In this document: positions 51,556 to 60,416 of the stretch, in pieces
Position numbering within the stretch: position 1 is the first letter of the stretch
Layout: every line of letters begins with the position of its first letter
Assembly: GCF_017115085.1 (NCBI RefSeq)
Contig: NZ_JABXKJ010000263.1
Span: 40,679-104,678, forward strand
Reading direction: 5' to 3'
From: Nostoc sp. NMS7
Lineage (GTDB): Bacteria; Cyanobacteriota; Cyanobacteriia; Cyanobacteriales; Nostocaceae
DNA: 64,000 bases
The notes under the pieces: generated by a model
The model's database searches: none
What the model was told of the DNA's origin: nothing
The model's input: only the letters and a program-made list of their open reading frames with translations
Position numbers and translations under genes: made by a program

Positions 51556-52122
51556 TTATTGATGTTAACTCATATAGTTTATGGTGAAAAGTACATAGTT
51601 TTTTGAAATTTCACTATCTATGTAAACTCCATAAAACATCGTTGACAAACCATGCAGCCACAACACCGAAATCTTGAACCTAATCCTCTTCTGTCACTTT
51701 CGGCAGAGAAGAATCTTAAATTTTTATTTTAAGGTCTTTTCGCAACAAAGAAAGTTAAATGATAAAAGAGGAATGCCATTGCTCAATTATTGATGCTCTT
51801 TGAGTCTCAGGACAACCATAATATTTTTCTCTCCTGAGAGTGACAGAACAGGGTTAGCTCCATAGTTTGGGCATTCTGAAAGGAAACTGAATTTATGGCC
51901 CTTACAGTCTTATGTTCCCTTAATCTGGCTAGATGGCTTATTTTCAATAAGGCAAAAGGTTCAAGCTTCATCTAACATCTGCTCTAACCTATCTGCATTA
52001 ACTCCCCCTACATTACCAAAAATCTCCAGTATTGCTTAGAATGAGGGGGATTAAAGCGGAACTTTTCCCAATATGTAATAGCTCTTAAGTTAAACACAGC
52101 ATAAAATGGGCTATCTCACTTG
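51556..52122. other. Intergenic region between cargo operon and tniQ
   Basis: It is AT-rich with no credible long frame. It holds a pair of inverted 22-bp motifs (51689-51710 and 51827-51848) that could be the ends of a miniature element. The cargo operon and tniQ converge here, so terminators are expected. Confidence 0.45.
51689..51848. repeat. Candidate 160-bp miniature element
   Basis: TTCTGTCACTTTCGGCAGAG and, inverted, TTCTGTCACTCTCAGGAGAG match at 19 of 22 positions and bound 160 bases of non-coding DNA. The same motif pair bounds 63783-63958, where it interrupts a TnpB remnant. Confidence 0.4.
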
Positions 52123-52677
52123 TTAGCGAAGCTTCTGACGCTTTGCCATCGTAACAAAAGGTAAAAAGCAGCGAGGGCATTCACCTTGTACCCAATCGGC
52201 TGGAATTGGAAATGGTGTCTCACAGTTAGTACATTTTGTTAATAAACCCAACTTGTGGCGATCGCACTTCATTTTCTCCTTAAACTGCCATTCAATTCGA
52301 TGACAAGGGGACTCTGCATAACAAGCACCGCATAAACGAATCGGTCTAGGCTGCATTGTTATACCTTTGTACGGCAACATTTCATATATCCTGTCAACCT
52401 GCACACAAATAAGCTTACCCAAAGCTTCTAATTCTTCATAGCTGGGAAATGGATTGAAATAAAGCTGCTCCCATCGAGATGTCACAGCGCCAATACCAGC
52501 AATTTTTCCTAAAGAGTATGCCGAAGGAAGACTGTTAGCCTTGTATCGTCGCAAGCGTCCCAAATAATGACTAATGCTTTCGCCTTCATACGGCTCAACA
52601 TAGCCTAACCTTGGCAGAACGTTATCATCTTCATTTATTTTTTTTGCTCGATTCTGGTGGGATGTATTTTCTGCCAT
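52123..52677 (-). CDS. tniQ: TniQ, target-complex adaptor of the CAST
   Basis: This protein has 184 residues from MAENTSHQNRAKKINED; a Met four codons earlier is possible. PYEGESISHYLGRLRRYKAN, a LGKIAGIGAVTSRWEQLYFN block and zinc-ribbon pairs (RLCGACYAESPCHRIEWQF, CTNCETPF, CPRCFLPF) match small V-K TniQ proteins (167 residues in ShCAST). It bridges Cas12k, tracrRNA and the TnsC filament. It is the last gene of tnsB-tnsC-tniQ and overlaps tnsC by 47 bases. Confidence 0.92.
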   Translation of the reverse strand: MAENTSHQNRAKKINEDDNVLPRLGYVEPYEGESISHYLGRLRRYKANSLPSAYSLGKIAGIGAVTSRWEQLYFNPFPSYEELEALGKLICVQVDRIYEMLPYKGITMQPRPIRLCGACYAESPCHRIEWQFKEKMKCDRHKLGLLTKCTNCETPFPIPADWVQGECPRCFLPFVTMAKRQKLR

Positions 52678-53485
52678 ACCGATTAGCAACTTTTTCTAAA
52701 ACAGATAGCTCAAGTTTGCTAGAGCCGTTGTTCAAAGAATGTAAAACTGCCTTTGTTAGTATCTTGACAAGAACTCCTATTCGCGCACCTGTATTTTGTG
52801 TCAAAAGCTCGAATATAGACCCTTCAGCTAGGTTAGATACTTCTGGCAGATCGAGAATATCAAGTTCAATTGTCCGTAGTGTCTTCTTGAAATCTTCGTA
52901 TTCTAAGCGTTCAAACTCATACAATGTGGGAAAGCTAGTCAACAAATCAACACCGCATAAAATATCATCTAGCTCCTGCCCTCCAACCAAAACAATAGGG
53001 ACATTACATTCTTCAAATAGTTGTTTTAGGTCTAATAACGCTTCTCTCTGAAGATTTTCAGCATTGTCAATAATGACCATCTCTATCCCAAATAGCTCAA
53101 GGCTACCAGCCAATCTTGGACGTAAATCCTCTCGTTTACCTGTTATTGCTGCGTGCTTAATATCTTTCAAAATTTGTGAAAATAGACGTTTGGAACTCGA
53201 CGCTGACCAAGCTCTTACATAGGAAAGTTTTTTGCTATCCTTTTCCCGATAGTGAAGAGACGCTCGGCTTTTCCCCACATCTCTGGGGCCAATTACTCGA
53301 CCGCATTGTTTGATTAACCTTAGTTCATCTAACCATTTGAAGTATTCTAAAGCGCGATTAGTTGGAATAAAAGCAGTTCTAAATAACTCTTCAACCTCAG
53401 CGATTTTAGAAAGTTGAGCATTGAGATCAAGCTGAGGAGCTAGAGTTGCGACAGAAGGCTGAATTGCGAGTTGCGATCGTGCCAT
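52631..53485 (-). CDS. tnsC: TnsC, AAA+ regulator of the CAST
   Basis: This 284-residue protein has Walker A GPRDVGKS (66-73), Walker B EMVIIDNAENL (D140), and a conserved VPIVLVGGQELD sensor strand. The length is close to ShTnsC (276). Family knowledge says it forms helical filaments on DNA with ATP and passes the target site from TniQ-Cas12k to TnsB. The residue after the Walker B Asp is Asn (N141) rather than the usual Glu, which could slow ATP hydrolysis. It starts 3 bases after the tnsB stop. Confidence 0.92.
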   Translation of the reverse strand: MARSQLAIQPSVATLAPQLDLNAQLSKIAEVEELFRTAFIPTNRALEYFKWLDELRLIKQCGRVIGPRDVGKSRASLHYREKDSKKLSYVRAWSASSSKRLFSQILKDIKHAAITGKREDLRPRLAGSLELFGIEMVIIDNAENLQREALLDLKQLFEECNVPIVLVGGQELDDILCGVDLLTSFPTLYEFERLEYEDFKKTLRTIELDILDLPEVSNLAEGSIFELLTQNTGARIGVLVKILTKAVLHSLNNGSSKLELSVLEKVANRYGRKYIPPESSKKNK

Positions 53486-53488
53486 AGG

Positions 53489-55348
53489 TCACCAAATATT
53501 ATTTTTATGTTGATGCTTAGAGATAATTAACTTGTGTCTATCCTCTTTGTTATTATTACTTTGATTTGATAAATCTTTTTCAGCTTTAAATTCTGATTCT
53601 TGAGGCTTTATATCTTCTTCTATCTGTTTTGGCAATGCCTCAAGTTGTTCTTGTGGTACAGAAGAAGATGAAGTTTTAGTTTTTCTTAATTCTACAACAT
53701 TTGACTTTTGCTTTGAAGCAGAACGTAAACGTTTTTGCTCTGCTTGCACTCTTTCTTTCTTATTCTGTTTAGCTGCTTCAACAATCTCTTTTCTCCTACC
53801 TAATGCTAATAATGCATCATAATTAGAATGTTCTCTACGAGCATTGCTTCGCTCCTTATTAAGGCTTTTCAATTCTTCTAAACTCAGGTCTTGGCTATCC
53901 ATATTTATTGCATGAGCGTAGCCTAAGAAATTTCCCAAGTCATCATTTGCATCACAACTGTAAACATATAATGTCAGTATATGGTCTGGGTCATATCTCA
54001 GCGTCACATATTTACCTTTATATGCCCTGAGTGATTCTCCTCGATAAACCAGATTCTCGAACTGGATAGAGCCATGAGCTTGAACTATTCTTTGAGCTTC
54101 CTTCATCAAGCAAATATCTAATTCTCGCTCATCCAAAGGTTCAGGCAATTTTCCTCCCATACCCCTCAACCAGCGTTCAAATCTCGTTTCACGAGGATCT
54201 TTGGGATAAGGCTCGTGGTTATAAATGTCACAAAAGAAACTAGCTAAAATCTTATCTAACTCCTGTATGGTTAAACAGGCTTCTTTCTCTGCATTTTCAG
54301 GACGTTCCTGAACATTTGATCCCGTATAGCCAGGTAGCCCTTTAAGAACTTGAGTATTAATAGTCTTGAAAAGCCGCTCTACAATGCCACCTTGAGGTGG
54401 GCGATCGCGCAATTCGCACTGAAACCCTAATTTCTTGCCAATGGCTTTCAGATGTTTTGAGCGAAAATCTTTTCCTCCATCAGTAAAAAAATATTGTAAG
54501 GGAGTCCCATATACGTCCCAAGTTTTACTAAGTTGGTAGTTAGAAGGATACTGTTTGGGTAAGATAGCGTGTCTTAAGGCTACAGCCACCTCAGCAGAAC
54601 CTGGCTGTTTTACCCATAAGTGATAACCTAGAACACAGCTTGAGTAAGTATCTACAACTGTGGTTAACCAAGGTCGCTCCGGTAGCAGGCTAAGAAGAAT
54701 ATCAACTATCCGAAGATCCACCCGTGTGTGATCACATTGAATAATTTGGTTACTAAAATTCGCTTTTAGTAGCTTCCCATCTCGTGTTTCCACTCCCAAC
54801 CAAGATCCTGAACCCGGATTTCTAACTTTTTTCTTCCGTCTTTCTTCCTCGATTAACGGATTTAAAATTCGATATACAGTAGCTTTGTGAGGATAATCTC
54901 CTTGTTTCAGCCCAAGATCAACCAACGCTTTTCGCTCTACTTCGCTAAAAACCTGTGTAGGAGACATTGGATGTTCCTCATCAACACTCTTTTTATAAAT
55001 ATCCTTAATAACCCCTTGCCAGTATTCGGAGATTCGATGTTGGCCTTTATCTGAGCGTGATACTCCTGCTGTCTCTTGTAACCTGTCTTCATCGTATTCT
55101 TTAAGAAGACGCTCCACCTGCCGAATAGAAACACGGAGAGTATCTGCTACTGCCTGCTTTCTTTGAGACTTAATCTGGTGATTTGGCGATTCAGCAAGCC
55201 ATTGAATTAAATTAAATCTGAGTTTATTATTATCCGTCGTTTTCAGAATAATCAGCAATGGATCGACTGCGAAATTACTGTCACTGAGGCAAATAGCTTC
55301 TGTAACTTCCGTCGATTCTCCAGTTAATCCAAATTCTTGGTCTGCCAT
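53489..55348 (-). CDS. tnsB: TnsB, DDE transposase of the CAST
   Basis: This 619-residue protein (584 in ShCAST) has N-terminal HTH domains with TLRVSIRQVERLLKEYDED and VFSEVERKALVDLG. Retroviral-integrase-type catalytic residues are D206 (IIQCDHTRVD), D290 (YFFTDGGKDF) and E324 (GGIVERLFKT). A Mu-transposase C-terminal beta barrel (FENLVYRGESLRAYKGKYV) and a long charged tail that recruits TnsC follow. It binds the TTCGCA-type end repeats and joins 3' ends to target DNA. The gene lies 258 bases inside the left end. Confidence 0.95.
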   Translation of the reverse strand: MADQEFGLTGESTEVTEAICLSDSNFAVDPLLIILKTTDNNKLRFNLIQWLAESPNHQIKSQRKQAVADTLRVSIRQVERLLKEYDEDRLQETAGVSRSDKGQHRISEYWQGVIKDIYKKSVDEEHPMSPTQVFSEVERKALVDLGLKQGDYPHKATVYRILNPLIEEERRKKKVRNPGSGSWLGVETRDGKLLKANFSNQIIQCDHTRVDLRIVDILLSLLPERPWLTTVVDTYSSCVLGYHLWVKQPGSAEVAVALRHAILPKQYPSNYQLSKTWDVYGTPLQYFFTDGGKDFRSKHLKAIGKKLGFQCELRDRPPQGGIVERLFKTINTQVLKGLPGYTGSNVQERPENAEKEACLTIQELDKILASFFCDIYNHEPYPKDPRETRFERWLRGMGGKLPEPLDERELDICLMKEAQRIVQAHGSIQFENLVYRGESLRAYKGKYVTLRYDPDHILTLYVYSCDANDDLGNFLGYAHAINMDSQDLSLEELKSLNKERSNARREHSNYDALLALGRRKEIVEAAKQNKKERVQAEQKRLRSASKQKSNVVELRKTKTSSSSVPQEQLEALPKQIEEDIKPQESEFKAEKDLSNQSNNNKEDRHKLIISKHQHKNNIW

Positions 55349-55401
55349 AGAAGTAAGAAGAACTGATTAATAGTATTAATGTACCATAAATTTAGAAAAT
55401 A

Positions 55402-55606
55402 CGACATTTAATTTGCAATTCGTAAAAATCTAAGGTAACGACATAAATTTGCGAAAAATGGTTTTTCGACATTAAATATGCGAATTAAGTAATCTTGTCT
55501 TTTAAGTAACAAAATCAACTAAAAAGTTTTTACAGTAAAGGTTTCAGCAACTCAAGAAGATGATGTCGTTATTTGCGAACACCGACATTTAATCTGCGAA
55601 TGTACA
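55402..55606 (-). promoter_or_regulatory. CAST left end with TnsB-binding repeats
   Basis: Reading inward from TGTACA at 55606, sites of the form TTCGCA-n-ATGTCG occur at 55583-55600, 55467-55484, 55439-55455 and 55402-55419. A partial one lies near 55565. Wider spacing than at the right end is typical of Tn7-like left ends. The tnsB promoter must overlap these sites, so TnsB may repress its own gene. Confidence 0.8.
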
Positions 55607-55739
55607 TCAGCTTGCCAAGAATATCCCCACCTCGGACTGAGGAAAAATCTATATAATACTTGCCATCAGAGCTATTGTTGACAAACAGAGTTCTGCTGGG
55701 GTCGGAAGCCTGATAAAATTCCCGTAAATCTATGGGCAT
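55607..55739 (-). pseudogene. N-terminal fragment of an AAA-like protein, cut by the CAST
   Basis: From the ATG at 55739 the minus strand reads MPIDLREFYQASDPSRTLFV ... YYIDFSSVRGGDILGKL, the characteristic start of large cyanobacterial AAA-like proteins. The transposon end then replaces the rest, adding 12 foreign residues before a stop at 55569. The remainder of this gene is not on the other side of the CAST, where a phage gene is found instead. Confidence 0.75.
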
Positions 55740-56033
55740 AACGCTGGTAGTGCAATTATCTCGTATTGTCCTAGATATCCTTGATTAAAAGGATAAAGTT
55801 ATTTACATCTTTGCATCTCAATATTTCGGAGAATTTTTGCTTTTGCTACCTCAAAGGTGAGCAAATGGTTTTAGGACTGTTCTCCCTTGAGCGAGATACA
55901 AGAACCCCACCCCCAACCCCCTAAGAGCAAGCGAGGAGGGGACTATGATGTAAGTAATATTAAGTTATCTGCAAAAAACGAGACTCTTTTTTGATACTAT
56001 TTAAGATCGGACTCTTTAAATATTGATTGACGT

Positions 56034-57437
56034 ATGAGCAAAGGTACCCTGTTTGATAAAGTTTGGGACTTACACACCGTTGGTACACTTCCCTCAGGGC
56101 TGACGCAACTATTTATTGGGCTTCACCTAATTCATGAAGTCACCAGTCCCCAAGCCTTTGCGATGTTACGCGAGAGGGGTTTAAAAGTCCTGTTTCCAGA
56201 GCGTACCGTCGCCACAGTCGATCATATTGTACCGACAGAAAATCAGGCGCGTCCCTTTGCCGATCGCTTGGCAGAGGAAATGATCCAGGCGCTCGAACAT
56301 AACTGTCAAGAAAATAACATAACTTTTTACAACATCGGTTCTGGCAGTCAAGGTATAGTTCATGTCATCGCTCCCGAACTTGGGCTGACGCAACCAGGAA
56401 TGACGATCGCTTGTGGAGATAGTCACACATCAAGTCATGGGGCATTTGGGGCGATCGCATTTGGGATTGGTACAAGCCAAGTCCGGGATATTCTCGCTTC
56501 TCAAACCCTCGCCCTTTCTAAGTTGAAAGTCCGCAAAATTGAAGTTAACGGCACTCTCAACCCCGGAGTTTACGCCAAAGATGTAATTTTGCATATCATC
56601 CGCACACTTGGCGTGAAAGGTGGTGTCGGCTATGGCTACGAATTTGCAGGTACGACATTTGAGCAAATGAACATGGAAGAAAGGATGACTGTCTGCAATA
56701 TGGCGATCGAAGGCGGTGCTAGATGCGGCTACGTCAATCCCGATCAAGTCACCTACGATTACCTCAAAGGTAGAGATTTTGCTCCCAAAGATGCAGATTG
56801 GGATCAAGCAGTAGTTTGGTGGGAATCCATCAAGAGTGATGCTGATGCCCACTACGATGATCTAGTCGTATTCGACGCTGCGGAAATTTCTCCTACTGTT
56901 ACCTGGGGGATTACTCCCGGTCAAGGTATCGGTGTCAACCAGTCAGTACCTCAGCCAGAAGAACTGCTGGAAGAAGACCGATTCATTGCCGAAGAAGCTT
57001 ACCGCTACATGGATTTATATCCTGGTCAATCCATCAAGGGCACCAAAATAGATGTCTGCTTTATTGGTAGTTGCACCAACGGCAGGATTACTGATTTGCG
57101 AGAAGCGGCGAAAATCGCCAAAGGTCACCACGTTGCTGAGGGAATTAAAGCCTTCGTTGTCCCTGGTTCTGAAAGGGTGAAGGAAGAGGCGGAAGCCGAA
57201 GGATTGGATAAAATCTTTCAGGAAGCTGGATTTGAGTGGCGGGAACCGGGATGTTCCATGTGCCTAGCCATGAACCCCGATAAGCTACAAGGAAGACAAA
57301 TCAGCGCCTCTTCCTCCAACCGCAACTTTAAAGGAAGGCAAGGTTCCTCTTCCGGGCGCACATTGCTAATGAGTCCGGCAATGGTCGCCACTGCTGCAAT
57401 TAAAGGCGAAGTTTCTGATGTGCGCGAGTTGCTGTAA
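56034..57437 (+). CDS. leuC: 3-Isopropylmalate dehydratase large subunit
   Basis: This 467-residue protein is collinear with bacterial LeuC. It has DHIVPTENQARPF, GDSHTSSHGAFGAIAFGIGT, the [4Fe-4S] ligands CFIGSCTNGR (near 347) and EPGCSMCLAMNPD (C407, C410), and SSSNRNFKGRQG. With LeuD it converts 2-isopropylmalate to 3-isopropylmalate in leucine synthesis, in the cytoplasm. The length is normal and all ligands are present, so the enzyme should be active. leuD follows after 66 bases. Confidence 0.97.
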   Translation: MSKGTLFDKVWDLHTVGTLPSGLTQLFIGLHLIHEVTSPQAFAMLRERGLKVLFPERTVATVDHIVPTENQARPFADRLAEEMIQALEHNCQENNITFYNIGSGSQGIVHVIAPELGLTQPGMTIACGDSHTSSHGAFGAIAFGIGTSQVRDILASQTLALSKLKVRKIEVNGTLNPGVYAKDVILHIIRTLGVKGGVGYGYEFAGTTFEQMNMEERMTVCNMAIEGGARCGYVNPDQVTYDYLKGRDFAPKDADWDQAVVWWESIKSDADAHYDDLVVFDAAEISPTVTWGITPGQGIGVNQSVPQPEELLEEDRFIAEEAYRYMDLYPGQSIKGTKIDVCFIGSCTNGRITDLREAAKIAKGHHVAEGIKAFVVPGSERVKEEAEAEGLDKIFQEAGFEWREPGCSMCLAMNPDKLQGRQISASSSNRNFKGRQGSSSGRTLLMSPAMVATAAIKGEVSDVRELL

Positions 57438-57503
57438 CCTCAAGCAGGGGAGAGGTTACGCGAAATCTGCAACAGGCAATAATTAAAGTAAGAATTTAAA
57501 TTT

Positions 57504-58112
57504 ATGGTGAGTGAAGTTAAAACAGTTTCAGGGCGCGGTATACCCTTAGTGGGCAACGATATAGATACCGATCGCATCATTCCCGCACGATATTTGAAAG
57601 CCATTACCTTTGATGGGTTAGGTGAAGGCGCGTTTATTGATGACCGGACAGCACTTAAAGGTGAACATCCCTTTGACCAATCCCAATATCAAGGCGCGAA
57701 AGTTTTAATAGTTAACCGTAACTTTGGCTGTGGTTCATCACGGGAACACGCACCGCAAGCGATCGCCAAATGGGGAATTCAAGCTTTAATCGGTGAAAGC
57801 TTCGCCGAAATCTTTTTTGGTAACTGTGTGGCAATGGGCATACCTTGTGTGACAGCCGATGCTGTTACTGTTAAACAACTGCAAGAGTTAATAGCTGCCA
57901 ATCCCCAAGCTGTCGTGACAGTGAATTTAGAAACTTTGCAAGTGCAAATTGGTGATTACACCGCTTCAGTTGCGATCGGTGAAGGTACAAGAAGCACATT
58001 TATTTCCGGGACTTGGGACGCTTGCGGTCAGTTGGTGGCCAATGCTGATCAAGTTCGGACAACGGCTGCCAAATTACCTTATGTGAGTTGGGGCAATTTA
58101 GCCGCCAGTTAA
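57504..58112 (+). CDS. leuD: 3-Isopropylmalate dehydratase small subunit
   Basis: This 202-residue swivel-domain protein has GNDIDTDRIIPARYLKAITF, NFGCGSSREHAPQA and IPCVTADAVTV, all conserved in LeuD. It supplies the substrate-binding Ser/Arg residues to the LeuC active site. It is transcribed with leuC. The normal length and intact motifs indicate a functional gene. The pair marks this side of the window as ordinary chromosome. Confidence 0.96.
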   Translation: MVSEVKTVSGRGIPLVGNDIDTDRIIPARYLKAITFDGLGEGAFIDDRTALKGEHPFDQSQYQGAKVLIVNRNFGCGSSREHAPQAIAKWGIQALIGESFAEIFFGNCVAMGIPCVTADAVTVKQLQELIAANPQAVVTVNLETLQVQIGDYTASVAIGEGTRSTFISGTWDACGQLVANADQVRTTAAKLPYVSWGNLAAS

Positions 58113-58212
58113 TATTCTCTCGTTCCCTTTCAGATTGCCAGCCTTTGAAAAGATTCCAAAAACATTACAACTATTGGCAAAATAAAAATAGTGCTGATTT
58201 TTTATATAAGAC

Positions 58213-58752
58213 GTGAGTGCAGAAAGTTTAGAAATTGCTCAAACCCGCTACCAGACTGGGAAAATTGCCTTTGAAAATGGGCAATACCGCCAAGCCGTAG
58301 AAAATTTAGAAAAGGCCAGCGCCCTGTTAGCTGCTAATTCTCGTCTTGGGGGCGAAGTAGAAATTCATCTGGTGACAGCTTATGAAGCAGCTGGACGCAC
58401 GGATGAGGCGATCGCTCTTTGCCAAAGGCTCAAACGCCATCCCGATTTTGAAACCAGCAAACAAGCGCGACAGATGCTTTACATCTTAAAAGCACCAAAG
58501 CTGAAAAGACCCAGCGAATGGATGACCGAAATTCCCGATTTGGGCGCATTATCCGAGAATGAACTCAAAATTACTGTCGCTAAGTCTACGAAATCTTCTG
58601 TCCAGCAGAAGCCTAAACCTGCCCAGCCAGAATTAGTTGACCTCAGTCAGGTCAATACCAGAGATAATCGCTTTATCTGGGTGGCGCTAATTGCCATTGG
58701 TTTAACCATCTCGTACTTGGTTTGGTTGAGTTTTTCAGGAACCCCTGGCTGA
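58213..58752 (+). CDS. TPR protein with C-terminal membrane anchor
   Basis: This protein has 179 residues from a GTG. Residues about 5-95 are tetratricopeptide-like repeats (ARYQTGKIAFENGQYRQAVE, DEAIALCQRLKRHPDFE). A linker follows, and residues about 153-173 are one TM helix (FIWVALIAIGLTISYLVWL). Similar short proteins are conserved next to leuCD in cyanobacteria but uncharacterised. They probably expose TPRs to the cytoplasm for protein-protein contacts at a membrane. Confidence 0.7.
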   Translation: MSAESLEIAQTRYQTGKIAFENGQYRQAVENLEKASALLAANSRLGGEVEIHLVTAYEAAGRTDEAIALCQRLKRHPDFETSKQARQMLYILKAPKLKRPSEWMTEIPDLGALSENELKITVAKSTKSSVQQKPKPAQPELVDLSQVNTRDNRFIWVALIAIGLTISYLVWLSFSGTPG

Positions 58753-58800
58753 TACCAATTTTGGACTTTCTTGCGGAACGCTACGCGTAGCTTGCTTCTC

Positions 58801-58881
58801 CGTTCGCGGAGCGTCTCGTAGAGAAGGAGTACGGCACGGCTACGCTACTTCGACCCTTCTCTACGAGACGCTCCGCGAACG
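58801..58881. repeat. 27-bp perfect inverted repeat (cyanobacterial palindromic element)
   Basis: CGTTCGCGGAGCGTCTCGTA plus GAGAAGG at 58801-58827 is exactly complementary to 58855-58881, with a 27-base loop. A second dyad (CTCAGGG / CCCTGAG) follows at about 58888-58908. Parts of this sequence occur near 26010 and 30715. It lies after the TPR gene and may also act as its terminator. Confidence 0.8.
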
Positions 58882-59046
58882 ACAGGCTCAGGGCAGGTGT
58901 TACCCTGAGCCTGCCGAAGGGCAAGCTCAGTACAAGTCAGTCGAACGATTTTAGATTAAAATTCTTTACCAAAACGGTGTTCTAGGAATCTCAAACAATA
59001 CTAATAAGTCAAGATTGGTTAGAAAGTTTGACTTTTGGGGAGATTT

Positions 59047-59952
59047 ATGGTTTCAACTTCTTCAATTTTCGGAAAGATTTTCTTGTGGTTCATCAGACCA
59101 TTTAGTTTTGTGTTGGGAAATGTGAAATTTATCTCACCACTGAATGGTCGAAATCGAATCAAGCGCGTCTTTCGCATCCGAAATCCTATTTTGTGGGTAG
59201 TGCTGTTAACATCCCTGCTACTGTCTGGCTGTGTGAAGTACGATGTGGGGGTTAACTTTGATAATTCAAATAGTGGCGAAGTAGTACAGCATATTAAGTT
59301 GGGAGAGCGGTTAACCAGTTTTAGTGGCGATTCTGTATACGAATGGTTACATAGCATAGAGCGCCGCACCCGTCAACTTCAGGGGAAAGTGCAACGAGTT
59401 TCCCCTGAAGAAATCATCGTCACAATTCCTTTTAGTAGTGGTAGGGAATTGCAAGAGAAGTTCAACGAATTTTTTAACTCCCGTGCGAATCAAACCTCTG
59501 AGACTGTGCAGAGCAAATCTGACTCAGAACTGCCGAAAATTGAATCAAACGTCCTCTTGGAACAGAACAACTTTTTACTTTTAGTCCGAAATCGGTTGAT
59601 TTATGATTTGGATTTGCGATCGCTATCTTTAATTGCTAGCAAAGGTAACGTCCTAGCTAATGCTGGTTCAATTCTCAATTTGGAATTTAGCTTGAAGACT
59701 CCTTGGGGAGCCAAAAACATTCAACAAACTGAAACTGCGATTGCGCCAGAAAAAAATGGCAATCAACTAGTGTGGAAACTCCAGCCTGGTGAACTAAACC
59801 ACATAGAAGCTGTTTTCTGGCTTCCCAGTCCCCTTGGTATTGGTGGGTTGTTCATTATTCTGTTCGTCTGGGGAGGATTGTACTTGAGATACAATTTCAT
59901 GCCAGATCCCAGAATTCAGTTTTCTCCCAAAGCAGCAGCGATCCAGGAATAG
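59047..59952 (+). CDS. DUF3153 lipoprotein
   Basis: This protein has 301 residues from the ATG at 59047, with GGGGAGA just upstream; a TTG 4 codons earlier was rejected. A basic leader (about 1-40) is followed by a hydrophobic segment and lipobox LLTSLLLSGCVKYDVG, so the mature N-terminus is a lipidated Cys. The DUF3153 domain follows (GVNFDNSNSGEVVQHIKLGE, PEEIIVTIPFSSGRELQEKF). A C-terminal TM helix (GIGGLFIILFVWGGLYL) precedes a short tail. The family is conserved in cyanobacteria and plants; the role is unknown. Confidence 0.8.
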   Translation: MVSTSSIFGKIFLWFIRPFSFVLGNVKFISPLNGRNRIKRVFRIRNPILWVVLLTSLLLSGCVKYDVGVNFDNSNSGEVVQHIKLGERLTSFSGDSVYEWLHSIERRTRQLQGKVQRVSPEEIIVTIPFSSGRELQEKFNEFFNSRANQTSETVQSKSDSELPKIESNVLLEQNNFLLLVRNRLIYDLDLRSLSLIASKGNVLANAGSILNLEFSLKTPWGAKNIQQTETAIAPEKNGNQLVWKLQPGELNHIEAVFWLPSPLGIGGLFIILFVWGGLYLRYNFMPDPRIQFSPKAAAIQE

Positions 59953-60131
59953 TAAACTATTCATCTGTTGAATATTGTTAGCAAAGCCGATGTATTTTCC
60001 ATCGGCTTTTTTAGACTTTCCCCAGCTTTTTGTAAAAAGTACAGAAGCGCTGCGGAATGCGGGAGCGATCGCGCCATGCCCAGAATTAGCGGTGTAAGGT
60101 AAATATTCGGTTTCGGAGTGATTTAGCCTGC

Positions 60132-60416
60132 ATGGATTCATTGCGATTTGAATGGGACAGTCAAAAAGCTCAGTTCAATGTCAAAAAACATGGGGTTTCC
60201 TTTGATGAGGCGGCAACTATTTTCTACGATCCTCTCTATTTGGAGGATTATGATGAAGCACACTCTGACCAGGAAGATCGGTTTAAGATCATAGGTGTAT
60301 CTAGCAGTGGGCGTTTGTTGGTTGTCACATGCACTCAACGAGTCGATAGAATACGGATTATTAGTTCTAGATTGGCGACTAAAAATGAACGACGAATCTA
60401 TGAATCACAAACTTGA
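60132..60416 (+). CDS. brnT: BrnT-family ribonuclease toxin
   Basis: This 94-residue protein has the BrnT pattern: FEWDSQKAQFNVKKHGVSFD at the N-terminus, AATIFYDP, then DQEDRFKIIGVSSSGRLLVV and the RIRIISSRLATKNERRIYE end. BrnT toxins have a RelE-like fold and cut RNA. The catalytic-type basic and His residues (KKHGVSF, R in DRIRIISSR) are present. It overlaps the antitoxin gene by 32 bases, the usual toxin-first BrnTA order. Confidence 0.9.
   Translation: MDSLRFEWDSQKAQFNVKKHGVSFDEAATIFYDPLYLEDYDEAHSDQEDRFKIIGVSSSGRLLVVTCTQRVDRIRIISSRLATKNERRIYESQT

Larger units (their letters stand above)
33980..55606. mobile_element. Type V-K CRISPR-associated Tn7-like transposon (CAST), 21.6 kb
   Basis: Both ends begin TGTACATTCGCAG and share at least 34 bases as an inverted repeat. 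The left end (55606) is next to tnsB-tnsC-tniQ. The right end (33980) is next to the CRISPR array, tracrRNA and cas12k, with cargo between tniQ and cas12k, the known V-K order. There is no tnsA, so the element is expected to move by replicative cointegrate formation. The bases bordering the ends differ (CTAAA on one side, TCAGC on the other), so no 5-bp target duplication is present. Cargo includes predicted defence genes. Confidence 0.92.

Noticed and set aside
55607..56033. Target tRNA gene next to the CAST left end
   Set aside because: I looked for a tRNA near both ends because of the tRNA-like guide; none is visible on either side.
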